Of a stretch of 64,000 nucleotides of DNA, positions 38,106 through 47,023 are shown one piece after another (position 1 is the stretch's first letter; the number at the start of each line of letters is the position of its first letter). The notes under the pieces are model-generated. The model did not search any database, was not told the origin of the DNA, and saw nothing but the letters and a program-made list of their open reading frames with translations. The position numbers were made by a program, and so were the translations under genes. Source of the DNA: Prescottella defluvii (GTDB lineage Bacteria > Actinomycetota > Actinomycetes > Mycobacteriales > Mycobacteriaceae); contig CP121458.1 in NCBI GenBank assembly GCA_029690005.1, forward strand, positions 1,922,001 through 1,986,000. Reading direction: 5' to 3'.

Positions 38106-38437
38106 TGTCCAGGTCCTCTCTGATCGGCCGTGGAGTCGGTGGGGTCTGTGTACTCGGTGAGATCCTCGATCGTCACGTCGACCGGCACCTCCACGACCAC
38201 GCGGACGGCGGCGCGGATGCGCTCGGCCGTCTCGAAGAGGTCGGCCGGATAGCGCACGGTGACGTGGACCGAGCAGCTCTCGTCGTCGATCCGGATGCCG
38301 GTGACGCGCCGTCCCGGCAGGTAGGTGGCGACCGCGCCGAACTCGCCGCCGTGCAGACCCGTCACCCCCGGCACGGCGAGAGCCGCCTCGGCGGCGCGTT
38401 CGGCTGCCGAAAGTTCTTGTGTCGCAGGCTCGGTCAC
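38102..38437 (-). CDS. Asp23-like envelope stress protein, small
   Basis: This 111-residue protein starts at GTG 38437 inside the stop of the preceding gene. The pattern AAEAALAVPGVTGLHGGEFG, followed by beta strands and PVDVTIEDL, is that of a divergent Asp23/Gls24 domain. It is soluble with no membrane segment. Part of a translationally coupled series of three Asp23-type proteins. Confidence 0.68.
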   Translation of the reverse strand: MTEPATQELSAAERAAEAALAVPGVTGLHGGEFGAVATYLPGRRVTGIRIDDESCSVHVTVRYPADLFETAERIRAAVRVVVEVPVDVTIEDLTEYTDPTDSTADQRGPGQ

Positions 38438-38907
38438 TGCACTCGCGGCTTGGTGTCGTCGGCGCCGGGTTCGTTCTCGTCGAACAGGACGACGTCGAAG
38501 ACGGTGATGTTCACTTCGGTCACCTCGAGGCCCGTCATGTTCTCGACTGCCGCGATGACATTGCGCCGGATCCCGGCCGCGAGTTCATGGAGGGCGACGC
38601 CGTACTCGGCGACGATGCCGATGTCGATCGCGGCCTGCTTCTCGCCGACCTCGACCGCGACGCCCTGACCGTGGTTGACCCGGGCCCCGGGTATGCGATC
38701 GCGCAGTGCGCCGACGACACGGGCGGTGCCGCCACCGACGTCGTAGACGCCGCTGATCTCCCGCGTGGCGATGCCCGCGATCTTCGCGACGACAGCGTCC
38801 GCGATGATCGTCTTGCCCTGTGAATCGATAAGTTCCGGCGTGGACCCGCCGAACCGGATTCGTCCGCCCTCCGTGCCCGAAACACCTGCACCCGGTTCAG
38901 TGGTCAT
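38434..38907 (-). CDS. Asp23/Gls24 family envelope stress response protein
   Basis: This 157-residue protein is the first gene of the operon. ATG 38907 lies behind GAGGAGCGACG. The Asp23 domain is canonical: TIIADAVVAKIAGIATREIS, GVYDVGG, IDIGIVAEYGVALHELA and VENMTGLEVTEVNI. In Gram-positive bacteria Asp23 coats the inner face of the membrane through AmaP and responds to alkaline or envelope stress. The promoter must lie in the 222-base region shared with the divergent ferredoxin reductase. Confidence 0.85.
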   Translation of the reverse strand: MTTEPGAGVSGTEGGRIRFGGSTPELIDSQGKTIIADAVVAKIAGIATREISGVYDVGGGTARVVGALRDRIPGARVNHGQGVAVEVGEKQAAIDIGIVAEYGVALHELAAGIRRNVIAAVENMTGLEVTEVNITVFDVVLFDENEPGADDTKPRVQ

Positions 38908-39129
38908 CGTCGCTCCTCGTCCGGTGCCGTTCCCGCGTCGGCCCGGTTCCCGTCCAACTGTAGTGAGTGCGGCCACCGTGTGGGGTACGACGCGCAACGG
39001 TCGTGCACCCCGGGGCCCTGGCGGGTACCCGATATTCCTCGAATTTGGTAGAACATGTTCCAACTGTGGCGTGCTCGCGTGGGACGCCCGGATGACGTGT
39101 CGTGTGTGGTGACGGAGGGGTTGGCAGGG

Positions 39130-40331
39130 ATGACCAGTAGTGACAAGGCCGTCGGTCCGGTCGTGATCGTCGGGGCCGGTCTGGCCGCCGTCCGCGCCGC
39201 GGAGGAGCTGCGTCAGTCGGGGTACGACGGCGAACTCGTCGTCGTCGGCGACGAGCCGCACCTGCCGTACGACCGGCCGCCGCTGTCGAAGGAGGTCGTC
39301 CGCGGGGAGAACGACGACACGACGCTGCGTCCGCAGGAGTTCTACGACGAGCAGCGCGTAGACCTGCGCCTCGGCACGGCCGCGACCGGCGTCGATCGCG
39401 AGCGTCGGGTGCTGACACTCGCCGACGGCAGCGAGCTCGCGTACGGCGAGCTGATCATCGCGACCGGGCTGAGCCCCGGCGCATCCCGAGCCTGCCGGAT
39501 CTGGGCGGCGTCCACGTGCTGCGGTCGGTCGACGAGAGCCGCGCGCTGCGCGCCGACCTGCGCGAGGGGGCCCGGGCGCTCGTGGTCGGCGCCGGCTTCA
39601 TCGGGTGCGAGCTCGCGGCCAGCATGCGCGCGCTGGGGCTCGACGTCGTCCTCGTCGAACCGCAGCCGGCCCCGCTGGCCTCGGTGCTGGGCGAGCAGAT
39701 CGGCAAGCTGGTCGCGCGCCTGCACGTCGAGGAGGGCGTCGACGTGCGCGCCGGGGTCGGGCTCACGGCCCTCACCGGCGACGGGCGGGTCAGCGGGGCG
39801 GTGCTGTCCGACGGCACCGAGCTCGCGGTCGACGTCGTCGCGATCGGTATCGGCTCGGTGCCGGTCACGGGGTGGCTCGACGGTTCGGGCATCGAGATCG
39901 ACAACGGGGTGCGGTGCGACGAGGTGGGCCGCACGAACGATCCGCACGTGTGGGCCATCGGCGACGTCGCGGCGTGGCGGCACGAGTCGGGCGGACACAA
40001 GCGCGTCGAGCACTGGAGCAACGCCGGTGACCAGGCGAAGATCCTCGCGGGCGCGCTGACCGGCACGGGCGATCCGAGTGCGCCGGCGCAGGTCCCGTAC
40101 TTCTGGAGCGACCAGTACGGCCTCAAGATCCAGGCACTGGGCACGGTCTCGCCCGACGACGACGTCCACATGGTCAAGGACGACGGTCGCAAGTTCGTCG
40201 CCTACTACTCGCGCGGTGGCGCGCTGACCGCGGTCGTCGGCCTGGGCTCGGCCGGTGCGGTGATGAAGATGCGCGCGAAGATCGCGGCGGGTGCACCGAT
40301 CGCGGAACTGCTGGCACCGACGTCGGCCTGA
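39130..40331 (+). CDS. FAD-dependent ferredoxin reductase (one frameshift)
   Basis: This belongs to the BphA4/rubredoxin reductase group. It has an FAD motif VVIVGAGLAAVRAAEELRQS, the DRPPLSKEV segment, the NAD motif ARALVVGAGFIGCELAASM, and the FAD-contact VWAIGDVAAW. One C is missing in the run 39474-39477; corrected length is 400. It transfers electrons from NAD(P)H to a ferredoxin or rubredoxin for an oxygenase. No partner gene is adjacent. ATG 39130 follows GGGGTTGGCAGGG. Confidence 0.85.
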
Positions 40332-40377
40332 CCTGCCTGCCCGCTCGGGTCCGAACCGACCGGGCTAGATTTGTCGG

Positions 40378-41145
40378 GTGATCGTTGCGCTCATCGACTC
40401 GGGTCTCGGCCTTCTGCCGACGTCTGCGTGGTTGCGCCGGTTACGTCCGGACCTGGACCTGATGCTCTCCCTCGACCCGGAGGGTGCTCCGTGGGGCCCG
40501 CGTGACGAGCAGTGGGTGATCGACCGCGTCGTCGGCACCGCCCGCCGGGCCGTCGACCGCGGTGCCGAGGTCGTGGTGCTGCCCTGCAACACCGCCAGCG
40601 TCACGGCACTCGATCATGTGCGTGCCGACCTCGGCTCGGGCATCCCCGTGATCGGCACGGTCCCGGCGATCAAGCCGGCGGCGGCGGCGTGTGATTCGGT
40701 CGCGATCTGGGCGACGGCCGCAACCACGTCCAGCGCGTACCAGGCGAACCTCGTGCGGCAGTTCGCCAACGGCAGTTCGGTCGTCGGCGTCGCGGCCCAC
40801 GGTCTCGCCGACGCGATCGACCGCGGCGACGTGGACGCTGCTCGGGAGGCGATCGTGTCGGCGGCCGCCCGCACCCCCGACGACGTCACGGGCGTCGTGC
40901 TGGGCTGCACCCACTACCCGTTGGTGGCGGACGCGATCGCCGCCCACCTGCCCGAGGGTGTCACGCTGTTCGACAGCGCCGAGGCCGTCGCGGCACAGAC
41001 CCTGCGGCGCATCGATGCGTTGGGCCGCGACTCGACCGGCCGCGGCACGGTCGAGGTCCTGCTGAGTGGGACTCGCGGTGAGCTGCCGGTCAGCGCGGCC
41101 AGCTTCGACGCCGGACGGCTGCTGCTCGCGGCGCCGTCCCGCTGA
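40378..41145 (+). CDS. Aspartate/glutamate racemase family protein (MurI-like)
   Basis: This 255-residue protein has the MurI fold with two symmetric cysteines in VVLPCNTASV and VLGCTHYPL. The N-terminal signature reads DSGLG rather than the DSGVGG usual in MurI, so it may be a paralogue with another substrate. The start at GTG 40378 is tight after the ferredoxin reductase. It ends just before the convergent TetR gene. Confidence 0.8.
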   Translation: MIVALIDSGLGLLPTSAWLRRLRPDLDLMLSLDPEGAPWGPRDEQWVIDRVVGTARRAVDRGAEVVVLPCNTASVTALDHVRADLGSGIPVIGTVPAIKPAAAACDSVAIWATAATTSSAYQANLVRQFANGSSVVGVAAHGLADAIDRGDVDAAREAIVSAAARTPDDVTGVVLGCTHYPLVADAIAAHLPEGVTLFDSAEAVAAQTLRRIDALGRDSTGRGTVEVLLSGTRGELPVSAASFDAGRLLLAAPSR

Positions 41146-41160
41146 ACTCTCGTCCCCGCT

Positions 41161-41768
41161 TCATCCCAGCTGAGTCATCCCCGCAGCCACGAGCTGCGCG
41201 ACGGTGTCGAGTTCTTCGTGGTGCACTCGCGGGATGTCGTCGAGGTCGCGCATCCGGTCGGTGCCGGCGGCCGAGACCATCGCGGCCACCCACGCGTCGG
41301 CGCATGCCCGCAGCGTGCCCGGACGCACCGGGGCGATCGTGCTGGCCTGCAGGATCCGGACCGTCGCCTCGTGCAGGTACGAGCGGAACCGTCGCAGGTA
41401 ATCGCGGACGTCGGGGTGCGTCTCGGCCTCACGCCAGATGATGACGCGCATCACCGACGAGTCGTGGTCGCGCAGGTTCAGCGCGTCGTCGAGGTTGACC
41501 AGGCTCCTGGCCGGATCGCCGGGAGCGACGAGGGGTGCGATGTCGTCGACGGGTTCGGCGGGGAGGCGTTCGGCGAGCAGCGCCGTGAGGATCTCGGGTT
41601 TGGTGGGGAAGTAGTAGAAGACGAGGCCCTTCGGAACCCCGGCCGCCGCGGCGACCGCGGCCGTCGACGTGCCGTCGAAGCCGCGGTCCGCGATCAGGGT
41701 CTCGGCGGCGTCGAGGATCTCTCGCGAGCGTCCCCGTCGATCCTGGCACTGCGCCGACGGTGCGGCAT
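41161..41768 (-). CDS. TetR family transcriptional regulator (one frameshift)
   Basis: ATG 41768 begins MPHRRRSARIDG. One base is missing in the plus-strand C run 41732-41735, after which the frame reads REILDAAETLIADRGFDGTS and GVPKGLVFYYFPTKPEIL, a typical TetR helix-turn-helix. Corrected length is 202. It lies 43 bases after the SPW-repeat gene on the same strand and is probably cotranscribed with it. The ligand is unknown. Confidence 0.82.
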
Positions 41769-41811
41769 GGTGCGGTTCGCTCTCTGTTCGTCTGTCTGGT
41801 TTCGTGTGCTG

Positions 41812-42174
41812 TCAGTGCGCGGCGACGCCTCCGTGTCCGTGCATTCGTGCGCTCATCGCGGGCATGCCGACGACGGAGACCACCACGGTCAGTGCGCCGA
41901 CGACCCAGGCCGTCCAGGCCGCCCCGCTCATCGTGTGGAAGTTCATCACCCACGGGGAGATGAACAGCAGCACACCCAGCACACCCATCGCGTAGTCCGC
42001 CGCGGCCATCCCGGGCCGGGCCATGTGTGCCAGGCCGGCGAGGGCGACGAGCACACCCAGCACGATCAGCGACCACCGCGCGCCGGTGTTCGTCGAGAGC
42101 CACAGCGGCGAGAGCGCCGCGAACGCGCCGATGATGACGGCCGCGTAGTCCTGCCAACGAGTTGATGCCTTCAT
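41812..42174 (-). CDS. SPW repeat membrane protein
   Basis: This 120-residue protein starts at ATG 42174 with a perfect AGGAGG site; longer in-frame starts upstream lack one. It has four hydrophobic helices and two SPW signatures (LSPLWLS and ISPWVMNF), which define the SPW repeat family of small integral membrane proteins. The function of the family is not known. Same strand as, and directly upstream of, the TetR gene. Confidence 0.82.
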   Translation of the reverse strand: MKASTRWQDYAAVIIGAFAALSPLWLSTNTGARWSLIVLGVLVALAGLAHMARPGMAAADYAMGVLGVLLFISPWVMNFHTMSGAAWTAWVVGALTVVVSVVGMPAMSARMHGHGGVAAH

Positions 42175-42314
42175 GACCCGCCTCCTGGGGATAGGCCTGA
42201 GAAAGAGGTAGAGGATCGTGTCCTCGGCATCAGTGTCACCCTGACTGACCGGCCGATCAATATGTCCGGGTTGCACTTCGATGACGGATTCGTGCAGTTC
42301 AGGGCACATTTCTG

Positions 42315-42366
42315 TGGCCGAATGTCACATCGGTTCAGTCCAACGGAACGCATGTGACATTCGGCC
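42315..42366. repeat. Palindromic intergenic repeat, copy 1
   Basis: TGGCCGAATGTCACAT (42315-42330) and ATGTGACATTCGGCC (42352-42366) form an almost perfect inverted repeat around a centre containing TTCAGTCCA. The same element occurs at 46943-46995. It lies in the 276-base gap between the SPW and kshB genes. It may be a REP-like or MITE-like repeat, or a structured RNA element. Confidence 0.85.
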
Positions 42367-42392
42367 GGACCACCGAGGGCGCGCGCACGCGA

Positions 42393-42430
42393 AAGGGCCC
42401 GACCCCACCGGACGGCGGAGTCGGGCCCTT
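42393..42430 (-). terminator. Terminator of kshB
   Basis: The 11-base arms AAGGGCCCGAC (42393-42403) and GTCGGGCCCTT (42420-42430) are perfectly complementary around a 16-base loop, 21 bases beyond the kshB stop. Confidence 0.75.
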
Positions 42431-42450
42431 CTACGAGCGGGTGCCGAGTG

Positions 42451-43506
42451 TCAGAACTCGATCTTGAGGTGATCGCTCACCGGCTTGGCCTGGCAGCCCA
42501 GGATGTAGCCGTTGGCGATGTCCTCCTCGTCGAGGACGCCGGCGTGCTCCATCGAGACCTCGCCCTCGAGCACGGTGCAGGCGCACGAGCCGCACTCGCC
42601 TTCCTGGCAGGAGTACGGCACGTCCAGGCCCTTCGACAGCATGATGTCGACCAGGGTCTGCTTGCGCGGCCAGCTCAGGTTGTGGGTCTCGCCGTCCAGC
42701 TCGATCTCGACGCTCGCGGCGTCGGCGGCCTCTTCGGCGGTGACTTCCTCGAGCTCGACGTCCTGGAACGGGTCACCGCTGAGCGAGTTGAAGACCTCGG
42801 CGTGGACCTGCGAGCGCGGCATGCCGGCCTGGGCCAGGGCGTCGTGGATGGTGTCCATGAAGGGGCCGGGGCCACACATGAACGCCTCGTGTGACGTGAA
42901 CGGTGCCGCGAGGGTCGCGATCTGGGCGGCCGTCGGCAGGCCCTGCAGCGACTCGATCCAATGGATGATCGTCAGGCGGTCGGCGTACTTGGCGGCGAGC
43001 TCACGCAGCTCGGCCGCGAAGATCACCGAGTTCTCGTCGCGGTTGGCGTAGACCAGGACGACCTTGCCCTTGCCCTCGGTCAGCGCCGACTTGAGGATCG
43101 ACATGACGGGCGTGATGCCGCTGCCCGCGCCGAACAGCAGGAAGTCGTGCTCGAGCGACTTCGGCGTGAAGATGCCGGACGGGGGCAGGACCTCGATCTG
43201 GTCGCCCACCGAGACGTTGTCGCAGAGCCAGTTGGAGCCGTAGCCCTCGGCGGTCCGCTTGACGGTGACCTTGGGGGCGTCATCGGTGAACGGCGAGCTC
43301 GCGAGCGAGTAGCAGCGGGCGACCGAACCGGTCAGGTCGCTCGGGATGCGCAGCGTCAGGAACTGGCCGGGCTTGTACTGGAACTTGCTCTTCATGTCCG
43401 CGGGGACGTCGAAGACCAGCGACCGCGAGTCGGGGGTCTCCTCGATCACCCCGGACACGGTGAGCACCGCGGATCGAGAGCTGTGCGGCACATCGATAGT
43501 GGTCAT
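42451..43506 (-). CDS. kshB: 3-ketosteroid 9-alpha-hydroxylase reductase KshB
   Basis: This 351-residue three-domain reductase moves electrons from NADH to KshA, which opens the steroid ring. Domains: FAD-binding (about 15-110, with RCYSLASSPF), NAD-binding (about 115-230, with FGAGSGITPVMSIL) and a C-terminal plant-type [2Fe-2S] ferredoxin (about 265-351, cysteines in SCQEGECGSCACTV and a later GCQ). The start and length match rhodococcal KshB and mycobacterial HmpA. A perfect KstR-type box lies 39 bases upstream, which supports the cholesterol-catabolism role. KshA is not in this window. Confidence 0.87.
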   Translation of the reverse strand: MTTIDVPHSSRSAVLTVSGVIEETPDSRSLVFDVPADMKSKFQYKPGQFLTLRIPSDLTGSVARCYSLASSPFTDDAPKVTVKRTAEGYGSNWLCDNVSVGDQIEVLPPSGIFTPKSLEHDFLLFGAGSGITPVMSILKSALTEGKGKVVLVYANRDENSVIFAAELRELAAKYADRLTIIHWIESLQGLPTAAQIATLAAPFTSHEAFMCGPGPFMDTIHDALAQAGMPRSQVHAEVFNSLSGDPFQDVELEEVTAEEAADAASVEIELDGETHNLSWPRKQTLVDIMLSKGLDVPYSCQEGECGSCACTVLEGEVSMEHAGVLDEEDIANGYILGCQAKPVSDHLKIEF

Positions 43507-43544
43507 GCGAACTCTGGTCCTCTCGTGGATCAGTCTAGAACGTT

Positions 43545-43558
43545 TAGAACGTGTTCTA
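43545..43558. promoter_or_regulatory. KstR operator
   Basis: TAGAACGTGTTCTA is a perfect 14-base palindrome that fits the KstR consensus (T..AAC..GTT..A). A degenerate second copy overlaps it upstream (TAGAACGTTTAGAA, 43536-43549). It lies directly before kshB, the kind of gene KstR represses in rhodococci and mycobacteria. Confidence 0.8.
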
Positions 43559-43665
43559 GTTTCAGCGTAGCAGCGTAGCGACGCTACCGGCAGGATGGTA
43601 ATTCTCCGCTTCCGGCTCCCGCTGATCGGGAGCGTTCTGAAGGTTCGGATCGGACACTCGAGTGG

Positions 43666-44468
43666 TCAGGCCTCGAGGACGAGCCAGCCGCCGTGATGAT
43701 CGAAAACCTCGAACGGTCGCCCGGTCGAGGTGCCGAGTGCCCGCAGCGCGTCGGCGTCGAATGTACGTACGTGGCCGTGGCATGCCGTCGCCACGTCCTC
43801 GTAGGGCACCGCGACGACGACGCGTTCGCGGGCGATCCGCAGTGCCTCGGCGACGACGGCCGCCCCGATGTCGGCGTCGACGTGCTCGAGGAGATGGATG
43901 GCGGTGACGGTGTCGGCGCTGTCGTCGGGCACCGGCACGTTCGCGGCGTCGCACACTAGGGTGTCGAGGCGCAGGCCGAGGGTCGGCGCGACGGCGTCGA
44001 GCAGTGTCATCGTGCCCGGCAGGATGTCGGTCGCGGTGACCTGGACGCCGGCGCTCGCGAGGCGCAGCGGCAGGAAGCCGAAGCACGACCCCAGGTCGAG
44101 GACGCTGCCGCGGACCAGTTCGGCGGCCTTGTCGTGGATGGGGCGAAGTCCGCGGTGCCGTCCAGCAGTTCGCCGAGCGAGTTGCGGTAGTAGACCGTCC
44201 ACGACTCGAGCGCGTCGGGCACCGTCGAGCGGACCAGTCCCACCATCGTCAGTTCGAACTCGGTCTGGCCGAAGTCGGCGTCGCCGATCGACGCGGTCAC
44301 CTCCGCCACCAGGCGCTCGCTGAGCGACTCCGGTCCGAGCGAGTGGCGCACGTGCAACGCGTCGCCCGTGCGGGTGAGCGCGATGGGTCCGCTCGGGACG
44401 CGCTCGACGGTGACGTGGTCGTGCGACCACAGACCGGGCGGGCAGGGGGCGAGCGAGTCAAGCGTCAT
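43666..44468 (-). CDS. Class I SAM methyltransferase, probable mycofactocin methyltransferase MftM (one frameshift)
   Basis: The protein starts MTLDSLAPCPPGLWSHDHV at ATG 44468. The SAM-binding motif VLDLGSCFGFLPLRLASAGV appears near residue 115, followed by AIHLLEHVDADIG. One base is missing in the plus-strand G run 44140-44143; corrected length is 267. MftM methylates the glucose chain of mycofactocin in mycobacteria. The name here rests on general resemblance and on the gene overlapping the mftR end by 11 bases. If not MftM it is an unspecified small-molecule methyltransferase. Confidence 0.62.
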
Positions 44469-45100
44469 GGTGGGTGGTCCCGTTCAGCAGTGGTTCGTCG
44501 ATGTCGTTCAGGCTCGTGTAGAGGATGCGGCTGCCCTCGGTGAGCAGGTCGATCAGGTCGAGCGAGTCGTCCGTCAGCCAGGTCTCGTAGGCCGCGAGCG
44601 CGACGCCGAGCAGTAGGTACCCGGCGGTGCGGGGGAGTTGGTCGGTGGGCTCGAGCCGCATCCGGCGCGCGACGTACTCGGCGATCACCCTGCGCCAGCC
44701 GTCGTACATCACCACCGAGTACGCCTGCAGTGCCGGCACCACGAAGATCAGCCTCATGCGTTCGCGGTGGGCGGCGGCGACCTCGGGCGGGAACGTGTTG
44801 AACGCCAACAGCGCCGAGATCAGGCCGTCGAGGAGTGGTGTGTCGTCGGGTATCTCCGCGAGCAGGGTGCGCATCTCGGACAGGTGCGCGTCGAAGTCGC
44901 CCCACGGAACCGCGTTCTTGGACGGGAAGTACCGGAAGAACGTTCGACGTGCGATCCCTGCGGCCTCGGCGATGCTCGTCGACGCTGGTGTCGTCGAATC
45001 CGCGCGCGGCGAACAGGTCGATCCCGACCGCGGCGATGCGGTCGCGGGTGGTCGTCGGCCTTCTGCCGATCCGCGACGACGGTTTCCTACGGGTTCGCAC
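44458..45100 (-). CDS. mftR: Mycofactocin system TetR regulator MftR (one frameshift)
   Basis: This TetR regulator is divergent from mftA. GTG 45100 follows a perfect AAGGAGG at ideal spacing, so I prefer it over the in-frame GTG 45118. The helix-turn-helix reads TTRDRIAAVGIDLFAARGFDDTS, then IARRTFFRYFPSKNAV. One extra base lies near 44976-44981, one of few insertions in the window; corrected length is 213. MftR of mycobacteria binds long-chain acyl-CoAs and represses the mft genes. It overlaps the methyltransferase gene downstream. Confidence 0.85.
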
Positions 45101-45149
45101 CGGTGTGACCTCCTTCACTAGTCATTGTGCACCCGATGCCATTACAGTG

Positions 45150-45178
45150 GTGAACCGAGTCACAGTGAAGCGGTCACT
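45150..45178. promoter_or_regulatory. Candidate MftR operator in the mftR-mftA intergenic region
   Basis: Two adjacent inverted repeats, GTGAACCGAGTCAC (45150-45163) and AGTGAAGCGGTCACT (45164-45178), both have GTGA/TCAC arms and lie centrally between the divergent mftR and mftA starts. This is a natural place for the TetR-type MftR to bind. Confidence 0.45.
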
Positions 45179-45224
45179 ATGGCCTGCGACTCCGGTCCCG
45201 GGGTCCGATGTAGAGGAGGAATAG

Positions 45225-45317
45225 ATGTCCGATCGTGAGAGTGTCACCGAGAGCCAGCTCGTCGAGGAGTCCCTGGTGGAAGAGGTTTCCATCGACGGCA
45301 TGTGCGGCGTGTACTGA
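45225..45317 (+). CDS. mftA: Mycofactocin precursor peptide MftA
   Basis: This is the 30-residue precursor of the redox cofactor mycofactocin. The leader is acidic ([20 protein letters not shown]). The core ends in the invariant IDGMCGVY; the last Val-Tyr pair is oxidatively decarboxylated and cross-linked by MftC, then cut out by MftE. ATG 45225 follows GAGGAGGAATAG. It is the first gene of the mft transcript and mftB begins two bases after its stop. Confidence 0.97.
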   Translation: MSDRESVTESQLVEESLVEEVSIDGMCGVY

Positions 45318-45319
45318 TC

Positions 45320-45622
45320 GTGTCCGAACAAGCCGTCGGCGGCAGTTCGTCGGTCGGCACGATCGATCTCGACGCGGCGTGGAGGCTTCACCCGCAGGTG
45401 GCGCTGCGCCCCGAACCGTTCGGGGCGCTGCTCTACCACTTCGGGACGCGCAAGTTGTCGTTCCTGAAGAACCGGACCATCGTCGCGATCGTCGAGTCGC
45501 TGCCCGAGCACCAGGATGTGCGGGCGGCTTTGCGGGCCAACGGTATCGAGGAGGGTGCGGCGCGGCCGTATCTGCGTGCCCTCGAGACCTTGGCCGACTC
45601 GCACATGATCGTGCCGTCCTGA
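45320..45622 (+). CDS. mftB: Mycofactocin chaperone MftB
   Basis: This 100-residue RiPP recognition element protein binds the MftA leader and presents it to MftC. I use GTG 45320, two bases after the mftA stop, so translation is probably coupled. The conserved core is present: WRLHPQVALRPEPFGALLYHF, then LSFLKNRTIVAIVESL. A 96-base gap separates it from mftC. Confidence 0.93.
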   Translation: MSEQAVGGSSSVGTIDLDAAWRLHPQVALRPEPFGALLYHFGTRKLSFLKNRTIVAIVESLPEHQDVRAALRANGIEEGAARPYLRALETLADSHMIVPS

Positions 45623-45718
45623 TCTGCGTGTCTTCTTCACGTTCTGCACCCAACCAGACATCCCTGAATTTCCCGACTGTTTGTCCCGAGGATTCAGCCT
45701 GATTCGAGGATTTCAGCC

Positions 45719-46935
45719 ATGACCTCAGTTCTCGAGCCTCCTGCTCCCCAGGTGGGGCGGTTGGTCGACCAGTTCGAACTCGGCCTCGATGCTCCGATCT
45801 GTCTCACGTGGGAACTCACTTACGCGTGCAATCTGTCCTGCGTGCACTGCCTGTCGTCCTCCGGGCGTCGGGATCCGCGCGAGCTCAGCACCGAGCAGTG
45901 CAAGTCGATCATCGACGAGCTGCAGCGGATGCAGGTTTTCTACGTCAATATCGGTGGCGGCGAGCCGACGGTGCGCTCGGATTTCTGGGAGCTCGTCGAC
46001 TACGCGACGGCGCACCAGGTGGGTGTGAAGTTCTCCACCAACGGCGTCAAGATCGACAAGAAGGTCGCCGCACGTCTCGCGGCGAGCGACTACGTCGATG
46101 TCCAGATCTCGCTCGACGGCGCGACCGCCGAGGTGAATGACGCTGTGCGCGGGCCGGGTTCGTTCGCGATGGCGGTGCGTGCTCTCGAGAACCTCGCGGA
46201 GGCGGGGTTCAAGGACGCGAAGATCTCGGTTGTCGTCACCCGTGAGAACGTGAGCCAGCTCGACGAGTTCAAGGCGCTCGCCGACAGGTTCGGTGCGACG
46301 CTGCGCATCACGCGGCTGCGCCCGTCGGGTCGCGGCGCCGACGTGTGGACGAGCTGCATCCGACCCAGGAGCAGCAGCGCGAGTTGTACGACTGGCTCGT
46401 CGCGAACGGTGAGGGCGTGCTGACGGGTGACTCGTTCTTCCACCTGTCCGCGTACGGGGATGCGTTGCCGGGGCTGAACCTGTGCGGCGCGGGCCGGGTG
46501 GTGTGTCTGATCGATCCGATCGGCGACGTCTACGCGTGCCCGTTCGCGATCCACGATCAGTTCCTCGCCGGAAACATCGTGGCGGACGGCGGTTTCGGGC
46601 AGGTGTGGCAGCACTCCGAGCTGTTCCAGGATTTGCGTTCGCCCCAGACGGGTGGCGCGTGCAGCAAGTGCAGCCACTACGACGCGTGCCGCGGCGGCTG
46701 CATGGCCGCGAAGTTCTTCACGGGCCTGCCGATGGACGGCCCGGACCCCGAGTGTGTGCAGGGCTACGGCGCCTCCGCGCTCGAGGCCGAGCGCACGGTG
46801 CCCAAGTCGAGTCAGGACCACTCCCGGACCGGTAAGCGCGCCGAGCGCCGCACACCGCAGGCGCCGGTTCCGCTGACCCTGTTGACCCGCCCGCCGGCGA
46901 AGATCTGCGACGAAAATCCGCTTGCCGGTATGTAG
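45719..46935 (+). CDS. mftC: Mycofactocin radical SAM maturase MftC (one frameshift)
   Basis: This radical SAM/SPASM enzyme oxidatively decarboxylates the C-terminal tyrosine of MftA and then forms the valine-tyrosine carbon-carbon bond. The radical SAM cluster motif is CNLSCVHC (Cys 37, 41, 44). The SPASM region near the C-terminus has CGAGRVVCLIDPIGDVYACP and CSKCSHYDACRGGC for two auxiliary clusters. One G is missing near 46347; corrected length is 405. It is followed by a palindromic repeat and mftD. Confidence 0.95.
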
Positions 46936-46942
46936 TTCCTGA

Positions 46943-46995
46943 TGGCCGAATGTCACACGCGTTCAGTCCACTTGGACGCGTGTGACATTCGGCCA
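46943..46995. repeat. Palindromic intergenic repeat, copy 2
   Basis: Two perfectly complementary 20-base arms (46943-46962 and 46976-46995, starting TGGCCGAATGTCACACGCGT) flank a 13-base loop beginning TCAGTCCA. It is the same element as at 42315-42366. It sits eight bases after mftC and 28 before mftD, so it would form a very stable hairpin in the mft mRNA and could reduce read-through. Confidence 0.88.
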
Positions 46996-47023
46996 CGCCC
47001 CCTGATCGAAAGAAGAGTGCGTT

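Noticed and set aside
42315..46995. Treating the two palindromic repeats as the ends of a composite transposon
   Set aside because: Each copy is itself a closed palindrome, no transposase lies between them, and the enclosed genes are ordinary chromosomal genes.
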